DNA from: Planctomycetota bacterium
Lineage (GTDB): Bacteria; Planctomycetota; B15-G4; JADJEK01
Assembly (NCBI GenBank): GCA_016795255.1
Contig: JAEUIB010000446.1
Location: 1-11,135, forward strand
Reading direction: 5' to 3'
DNA: 11,135 bases
Shown here: positions 8,301 through 11,135 of the stretch, piece after piece
Layout of the letters: the number at the start of each line of letters is the position of its first letter
Position numbering within the stretch: position 1 is the stretch's first letter
Made by a program: the position numbers and the translations under genes
The notes under the pieces: model-generated
The model's database searches: none
What the model was told of the DNA's origin: nothing
Seen by the model: the letters and a program-made list of their open reading frames with translations, nothing else

Positions 8301-8404
8301 CGGGCCAGTACACGGTGCGCGTGAAGGCCGGCGACAAGAAGGGCGAGGTCGTCGTCTCGGTCGAGTCCGGCGAGCAGAAGACGGTGAAGGTGCCGGTGCA
8401 GTAA
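5366..8404 (+). CDS. Membrane-anchored protein with about eight carboxypeptidase-regulatory-like repeats
   Basis: The 1012-residue product starts MNAGRWVLITVAAAAAITTG, a short basic end and a hydrophobic segment (about residues 6-24) acting as signal peptide or anchor. A linker to about residue 91, rich in Ala, Asp, Glu and Pro, follows. The rest is a chain of beta-sandwich units of the CarboxypepD_reg / transthyretin-like type. Units begin near residues 93 (ITGRVVDEGGNAVAGAEV), 181 (VMGRVLDKSGNPVGKATV), 283 (ISGVVLDAGGRPLAGAEV), 375 (VFGVVLD), 479 (VSGVVRAPDGSPVEGAIV), 599 (LEGIAYDQYGKPLANATV), 716 (VVGSVTESGRPVANARV) and 803 (IRGRIVEEDTNKPLAGIV). A more divergent unit starts near 923. Most end in a GxYxVxVxAxGY-like strand (PGDYVVRV, PGGYTMLV, PGEYRIEI, PGQYTVRV). 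No peptidase or other catalytic domain is present, so the repeats form the whole extracytoplasmic part. A structural, adhesive or sensing role is an inference. The gene appears to be transcribed alone. Confidence 0.88.
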   Translation: MNAGRWVLITVAAAAAITTGVMLFQDDKAPAETVTASDSNAANAKSADPAVDAPADEPAEAQPDQDATVREAVATDAAPTAAADPSAAARPSRTITGRVVDEGGNAVAGAEVQVLGFGIGGVGRGTSANTDSSGKFSLAFKGDAELADRIRVRGKQHADAFATIGAKSGDYDVGTIVVENGGSVMGRVLDKSGNPVGKATVSAYVKDRKSGGGDGLFVLGDLDPARTRTATTDVSGAWRIDGLPAGQVSVNADADGFAPQTIRDVQIEKLKVTPDLVLNLDKGLTISGVVLDAGGRPLAGAEVSVSREVIDLSEGGMGASLGRDVVRKTDANGRFAMEGLRDEGYSVNVRATGYVDRNVEGVAAGTADMRVAMKASGVVFGVVLDSVTKKPLSDFEIDPTNEMFGFRMMRGAPLHVVRGAEAAQLAGVAEEHGLFAIGDLPAESMSLAVKADGYSAVTMTGIATPSGQKSRVDFTLTPEITVSGVVRAPDGSPVEGAIVTISRTSDDLGGFSFPGGGRTRVARRAIRVEDNGGGPQIIDDSPPKTATTDAKGEYTIRGLAAGDHSIRATHAVHASSKDKPVNLEDGDQLEDLDLALRAGGALEGIAYDQYGKPLANATVVLSAPDQGGTSFGNAAIQTFGSFGDEQANATSDAAGHYAMNGILPGDYVVRVSKPRSAVGGGAVFIAIAGDGAADAGMPVTIREGETTEQDVSLPPTGDVVGSVTESGRPVANARVTLSRAGGDGLPFGEPSATTDADGNYEIRDVKPGGYTMLVKAPKSSVPHKIKVRVDPKRETTEHVKLPSGAIRGRIVEEDTNKPLAGIVVDVRPAKFGEGNESDTEVREVRMIAMVTNDGGGGATTMKFGNEDESVVTDSDGYYEARFLAPGEYRIEIRGGGIMKMGKDRVLVPESGAAEGIDFRAARGATLSVTADFGPNAPDADGDGPMLFVETTISPVDDPGSEDTQAELGLRPSTFEGLKPGQYTVRVKAGDKKGEVVVSVESGEQKTVKVPVQ

Positions 8405-8424
8405 CACCGCACGCATCGCTCGAG

Positions 8425-8468
8425 TGCGACGACCCCGGCGAGCGTTCGAGCTCGCCGGGGTCGTCGCA
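8425..8468 (+). terminator. Strong hairpin terminator of the repeat-protein gene
   Basis: A perfect 19-bp stem (8425-8443 with 8450-8468) encloses the 6-nt loop GTTCGA, 20 bases after the stop codon at 8404. The arms start TGCGACGACCCCGG and end CCGGGGTCGTCGCA. The stem is extremely GC-rich and lacks a U-tract. It may also stop minus-strand read-through from the TPR gene. Confidence 0.8.
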
Positions 8469-8504
8469 TGTCCGGGCGCTTGGGAACGAGACCGTCCGGT
8501 GTCC

Positions 8505-8560
8505 GAGGCCGTGAATCCGGTGAATGGGGCCCGCGCGGCGGCGGATCTCTTCACGGCCTC
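8505..8560 (-). terminator. Displaced terminator hairpin of the TPR gene
   Basis: GAGGCCGTGAA (8505-8515) pairs perfectly with TTCACGGCCTC (8550-8560). An inner ATCCG/CGGAT pair (8515-8519 with 8542-8546) can extend it past a small bulge. The hairpin ends exactly where the left CTAA of the inserted element begins. Without the element it would lie directly after the stop codon of the minus-strand TPR gene, the usual terminator position. It is now about 200 bp further away. Confidence 0.55.
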
Positions 8561-8564
8561 CTAA
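8561..8564. repeat. Left target-site duplication (CTAA)
   Basis: CTAA directly precedes the left terminal inverted repeat and matches the CTAA directly after the right one. It fits the 4-bp YTAR target duplication known for IS5-group elements. Confidence 0.65.
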
Positions 8565-8759
8565 CAGCCTGTTGAAAAAGTCTGCCGAGCAGTCGGGCGA
8601 GCGAGAACGAGCAGGGCAAGGCGCGCCGACGAGGCGTATCGACGGCCCTGTTGCGCCAGATACGCGGAGGAGCCCCGGTCGCGCAGCGACCGATCTCGCA
8701 AGACGAAGCCATGCTCGTTCGCAGCCGGCCGAGTGCCGGCAGACTTTTTCAACAGGCTG
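8565..8759. mobile_element. 195-bp MITE-like non-autonomous element with 23-bp perfect terminal inverted repeats
   Basis: The left end (8565-8587, starting CAGCCTGTTGAAAAAG) and the right end (8737-8759, ending CTTTTTCAACAGGCTG) are perfect inverted copies over 23 bp. Similarity continues imperfectly inward for about 25 bp more; for example AACGAGCA at 8606-8613 mirrors TGCTCGTT at 8712-8719. The core holds two further inverted repeats: GCGTATC/GATACGC (8634-8640 / 8659-8665) and a tight hairpin CGGTCGC-GCA-GCGACCG (8676-8692). The whole element could fold into one long branched hairpin. It is bounded by CTAA on both sides. It encodes no transposase and no credible protein, so movement would need an enzyme supplied in trans, probably IS5- or IS1182-like judging from the 4-bp YTAR-type duplication. 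That assignment is inference. The A/T run in the termini stands out from the surrounding GC-rich DNA. Confidence 0.8.
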
Positions 8760-8763
8760 CTAA
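8760..8763. repeat. Right target-site duplication (CTAA), overlapping the TPR gene stop codon
   Basis: CTAA directly follows the right terminal inverted repeat. On the minus strand it reads TTAG, and its last three bases (8762-8760) are the TAG stop of the TPR gene. Confidence 0.65.
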
Positions 8764-11135
8764 CGCCAGCCGGTCAGGTTCTTCAGGTCGGCCTCGAGCT
8801 CGGCACGCGGATAACCCGCCTTCTCGGCTTCGGCCTTCAGGACGTCGAGCACGCGCGTCGTTAGCTCGTTCGTCGCGTCGACCGCAGTTCTTTGCTCGCT
8901 CAATTGCTTGATCTGGCGTTCGAGGCCGCGCGCGGACTTCGGTTGCTGCTTCATCCGAGCTTGCAGATCGGCGATGCGCGTATCGAGTGACGTGCGCTGC
9001 GCCAGCGCCTGACGTTGCTGTTGCGCCAGAGGCACCAGCGCGGCGGCCACTTCCTCGCGCCATTGCGGTGTCTTGCGGCCGTCGATGGCTTCGATGCCCT
9101 GACGCAGGCTCCACGACGCCATCGATTCCGGCGCGGCCGTGAAGCGATCCGTCCGTCGCAAGTACGGCACGCCCGCGCGTGCGCAAGCGTCGGCGATGCG
9201 CGCCTCGGGATCGCTCGCGTCGCCAGTGAACGGCGCGGGCCCGGGCGGTCCGCTCTTCGACGCCAAGTCGTTCGCGAGGTCCGCCGCCGGATAGCCGTGC
9301 TCGACGCACGCGGCGCGCAGCAGCTCGAGCGCCTTGTCCTCGTGCTTCAGCAATCGCTTGTAGAGCTCGCCGTCGTCGCGACGCGCGAAGCGCGGATCGG
9401 CGCGGCGCTCTTCGAACTGCGCGGACTCGGCGATGCGGTCACGCTCTTCGACGACGAGTTGGACCGAGACCCGGACGTCCTCGCGCCACTGGTTCGACTT
9501 CGGCGCTACGACCATCAGCACGCATTGCCGCAGGATCGCCATGAACGGCGTCGCGAGGTTGGCCGCGCGCGGATCACCGAGCGCCAACTCCGTGAGCCCA
9601 CTCTCGTCGAGGATGCGACGCGCGACGGGCTCGGCCTTGTCGGGATCGGGCGCGCCTTGCGGGTCCCAGCGTTCGTCGCCGCGCTCTTGCATCGCGCGCC
9701 ACGCGCGATCGACCTCGTCGGCGAGTTGTTGGCCGATGACCTCGAGCTCCGGATACGGGCTCTTCGACGGGCCGACTCCCAGGCGCTTGCGCGGCAATCC
9801 GCTCGCCAGCATGCGCGCCTCTTCGATCTTCCCTTCCTTCAGCGCGATGCGGCACAGCAGCACCTTCGCGTGGAGCTCCTGCTCGCGGAAGCGGTCGGAG
9901 CCCTTGCCGTTGATCATGCTCGGTCCGTACGCGAAGACTGGCCCGACGCTCGCTCGCGCTTCCGCCAGTGCACCGCCCGCGAACAGGATCTCGCCCGCCT
10001 TCACGCGCGCCCACGCGATGTGCGCGAGGACCGGGAACGACTCGGGGACGATGCCGGGCTCTTGCCCGGGACGCGGCAACAGCGCGCGCGGGAGATCGTC
10101 GACGCCTTGGCCGCGCACGAGGCGCGGTTCGATCGCGAGACTGGCGTTCAGCAACGCGAGCGCGTCCTGCGCCCGCCCTTGCGAGAACGCGATCGCCGCG
10201 AGCTTCTGCCGCAACGTGAACGCGAGGCCGAGCAGGTGCGAACCGATCGGCCGTGCGTCGCCCGGGTCGAGCGACGTGCCGCAGAACACGGCGCGGGTGC
10301 GCTCGAGATCGAGCGCGGTCGTGTACTCGCGGACCGCGTCGTCGAGGTGGTCGTCGGCTTCGAACGCGACGCCGCGGAATGCCGCGATCCGCGGGTCCGC
10401 CGCATCGTGGCGTTCGGCGTCGGCGAGCACGCGACGCGCCGTGTCGAACTTCGTGACTTCGAGCAATCGCCACGCGACGGTCAGGTGCGGTGCGGCCGTG
10501 GTTTCGAGGAGATCGAAGCCCGCCGCTCGCGCGAACAGCGCTTCGTCGCCGAGGCCGAGTTCCGAACAGACCCCCGCCGTCTGGAACCACGCCTCGACGT
10601 AGCTCGGGTCCTTCTTGGTCGCCTCCGTGAACGCCGCGCGCGCCGCTTCGAGACGCCCGAACCGGCGATCGAGCACGCCTTGGAGGAACGCGCCCTGCGC
10701 GGTGCCCGCTTTCGCTTTCGCCGCGATCTCGAGGGCCGCGACCGCGCGTTGCAGGCACGCGTCCGCTTCGGCTTCGAGTTGGCGAGCGCGCTCGAGTTCC
10801 GCCTGCGACGGTTGGCGCCACCACGTCGTCGTCACTTCGTAGTCGCCCTCGATGCGCGTGTCGCTGCCGACGACGGTCGGCGTCCGCAGTCCCGCCGCCA
10901 TCGCGCGCTTCTGCGCCGCGGCGACGTCCATGACCTGCGACAGCAGTTGCAGCACGTCGGCGTCGGTCGGCGCGCGATCGAGCGCGCGGTTCAGCAGGGT
11001 CTCGGCGTCGCCGTAGCGCATGTTCCAGACGAGGACGGCGGCCTTCACGACCAGCGCTTTCACGCAGTTCGCGTCGATCGCCAGCGCCTCGTCGCACAGG
11101 CGGTCGGCGCGCACGAGTTCCGCGTCTTGCATCGC
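8760..11135 (-). CDS. TPR-repeat protein with a duplicated, unrecognised C-terminal domain (5' end probably outside window)
   Basis: The frame is open to the right edge. An ATG at 11132 is the first visible start, but the preceding codon is also open, the sequence begins inside a helical repeat and no signal peptide is seen, so the gene is probably truncated by the window. Numbered from that Met, 790 residues are visible. About residues 1-440 contain tetratricopeptide-like helix pairs, for example ADRLCDEALAIDANCVKAL, AARAAFTEATKKDPSYVEAW, DAVREYTTALDLE and DALALLNASLAIEP. The C-terminal third holds two related segments (about 503-620 and 641-790). Each has an AR(R)I-type helix, a QWRE[DE]V motif (548, 690), a charged helical stretch and a GYPxA[DE]L ending (613, 773). 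The second copy carries a Gln/Arg-rich coiled coil (about 697-765). No catalytic motif is recognised. A scaffold or protein-interaction role is likely but not proven. The stop codon lies in the target duplication of the adjacent mobile element, without loss of coding sequence. Confidence 0.85.
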   Translation of the reverse strand, partial: AMQDAELVRADRLCDEALAIDANCVKALVVKAAVLVWNMRYGDAETLLNRALDRAPTDADVLQLLSQVMDVAAAQKRAMAAGLRTPTVVGSDTRIEGDYEVTTTWWRQPSQAELERARQLEAEADACLQRAVAALEIAAKAKAGTAQGAFLQGVLDRRFGRLEAARAAFTEATKKDPSYVEAWFQTAGVCSELGLGDEALFARAAGFDLLETTAAPHLTVAWRLLEVTKFDTARRVLADAERHDAADPRIAAFRGVAFEADDHLDDAVREYTTALDLERTRAVFCGTSLDPGDARPIGSHLLGLAFTLRQKLAAIAFSQGRAQDALALLNASLAIEPRLVRGQGVDDLPRALLPRPGQEPGIVPESFPVLAHIAWARVKAGEILFAGGALAEARASVGPVFAYGPSMINGKGSDRFREQELHAKVLLCRIALKEGKIEEARMLASGLPRKRLGVGPSKSPYPELEVIGQQLADEVDRAWRAMQERGDERWDPQGAPDPDKAEPVARRILDESGLTELALGDPRAANLATPFMAILRQCVLMVVAPKSNQWREDVRVSVQLVVEERDRIAESAQFEERRADPRFARRDDGELYKRLLKHEDKALELLRAACVEHGYPAADLANDLASKSGPPGPAPFTGDASDPEARIADACARAGVPYLRRTDRFTAAPESMASWSLRQGIEAIDGRKTPQWREEVAAALVPLAQQQRQALAQRTSLDTRIADLQARMKQQPKSARGLERQIKQLSEQRTAVDATNELTTRVLDVLKAEAEKAGYPRAELEADLKNLTGWR

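Noticed and set aside
7091..8554. Minus-strand open frame of 487 codons antisense to the repeat-protein gene and running through its terminator
   Set aside because: It crosses two strong hairpins, has low-complexity composition and overlaps a confidently assigned gene. It is a high-GC shadow.
8565..8759. CRISPR or structured-RNA gene reading of the inverted-repeat region
   Set aside because: There are no spaced direct repeats. Perfect termini plus flanking CTAA copies fit a transposable element better than an RNA gene.
8524..8763. Small plus-strand frame of 79 codons spanning the mobile element
   Set aside because: It lacks a ribosome site, runs through inverted repeats and ends in the target duplication. 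Its composition is that of noncoding GC-rich DNA.
9574..11097. Minus-strand 507-codon frame overlapping the TPR gene in another frame
   Set aside because: Its Arg-rich product is without motifs. The TPR frame has regular helical repeats and a consistent codon pattern.
1..11135. Frequent GATC/CGATCG words, possibly a HIP1-like or methylation-linked motif
   Set aside because: In GC-rich DNA with many Ile-Asp and Ala-Ile codon pairs such words arise easily. Without counts against a codon-shuffled background the enrichment cannot be claimed.

Overview
The window is GC-rich, densely coding bacterial chromosome. It carries six protein genes, two of them cut by the window edges, and one small non-autonomous transposable element. 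Two very large exported or surface-type repeat proteins, a TPR protein and a few housekeeping genes fit a planctomycete-like or other large-genome environmental bacterium (myxobacteria would also fit). That placement is an impression from gene content and composition, not a proof. I see no rRNA, tRNA, CRISPR array, phage gene, transposase or recognisable defence locus.

Layout. From the left edge to 3179 (+) runs the 3' part of a giant protein with Ig-like sequence and a C-terminal YVTN-type beta-propeller. It converges on a two-gene minus-strand unit: methylmalonyl-CoA epimerase (4411 to 3977), then a PAP2_C / sphingomyelin-synthase-like membrane enzyme (3980 to 3270). The stop of the first overlaps the TTG start of the second. 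Two back-to-back hairpins at 3196-3267 separate the convergent units. NAD(P)H-hydrate epimerase (4465-5142, +) diverges from the epimerase gene across only 53 bp. After a 223-bp spacer comes a 1012-residue membrane-anchored protein made of about eight carboxypeptidase-regulatory-like (beta-sandwich) repeats (5366-8404, +), closed by a perfect 19-bp-stem hairpin. From the right edge a TPR protein (11135 to 8760, -) reads toward it and ends in a duplicated domain I do not recognise.

The most informative structure is at 8561-8763. A 195-bp MITE-like element has perfect 23-bp terminal inverted repeats and is flanked by a CTAA direct repeat. The right CTAA copy contains the stop codon of the TPR gene, and the left copy directly abuts a hairpin that would have been that gene's terminator. 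Removing the element and one CTAA rebuilds a compact stop-terminator junction. The insertion therefore left the protein intact but moved its terminator about 200 bp away.

The genes do not form one pathway. The epimerase (propionate/methylmalonyl metabolism), the hydrate epimerase (nicotinamide repair) and the PAP2_C enzyme (lipid head-group chemistry) are housekeeping or membrane functions. The two large repeat proteins and the TPR protein are probably envelope or scaffold proteins of unknown specific role. I found no convincing new multi-gene system. The best candidates for novelty are the MITE insertion, the duplicated C-terminal domain of the TPR protein and the epimerase/PAP2_C coupling.
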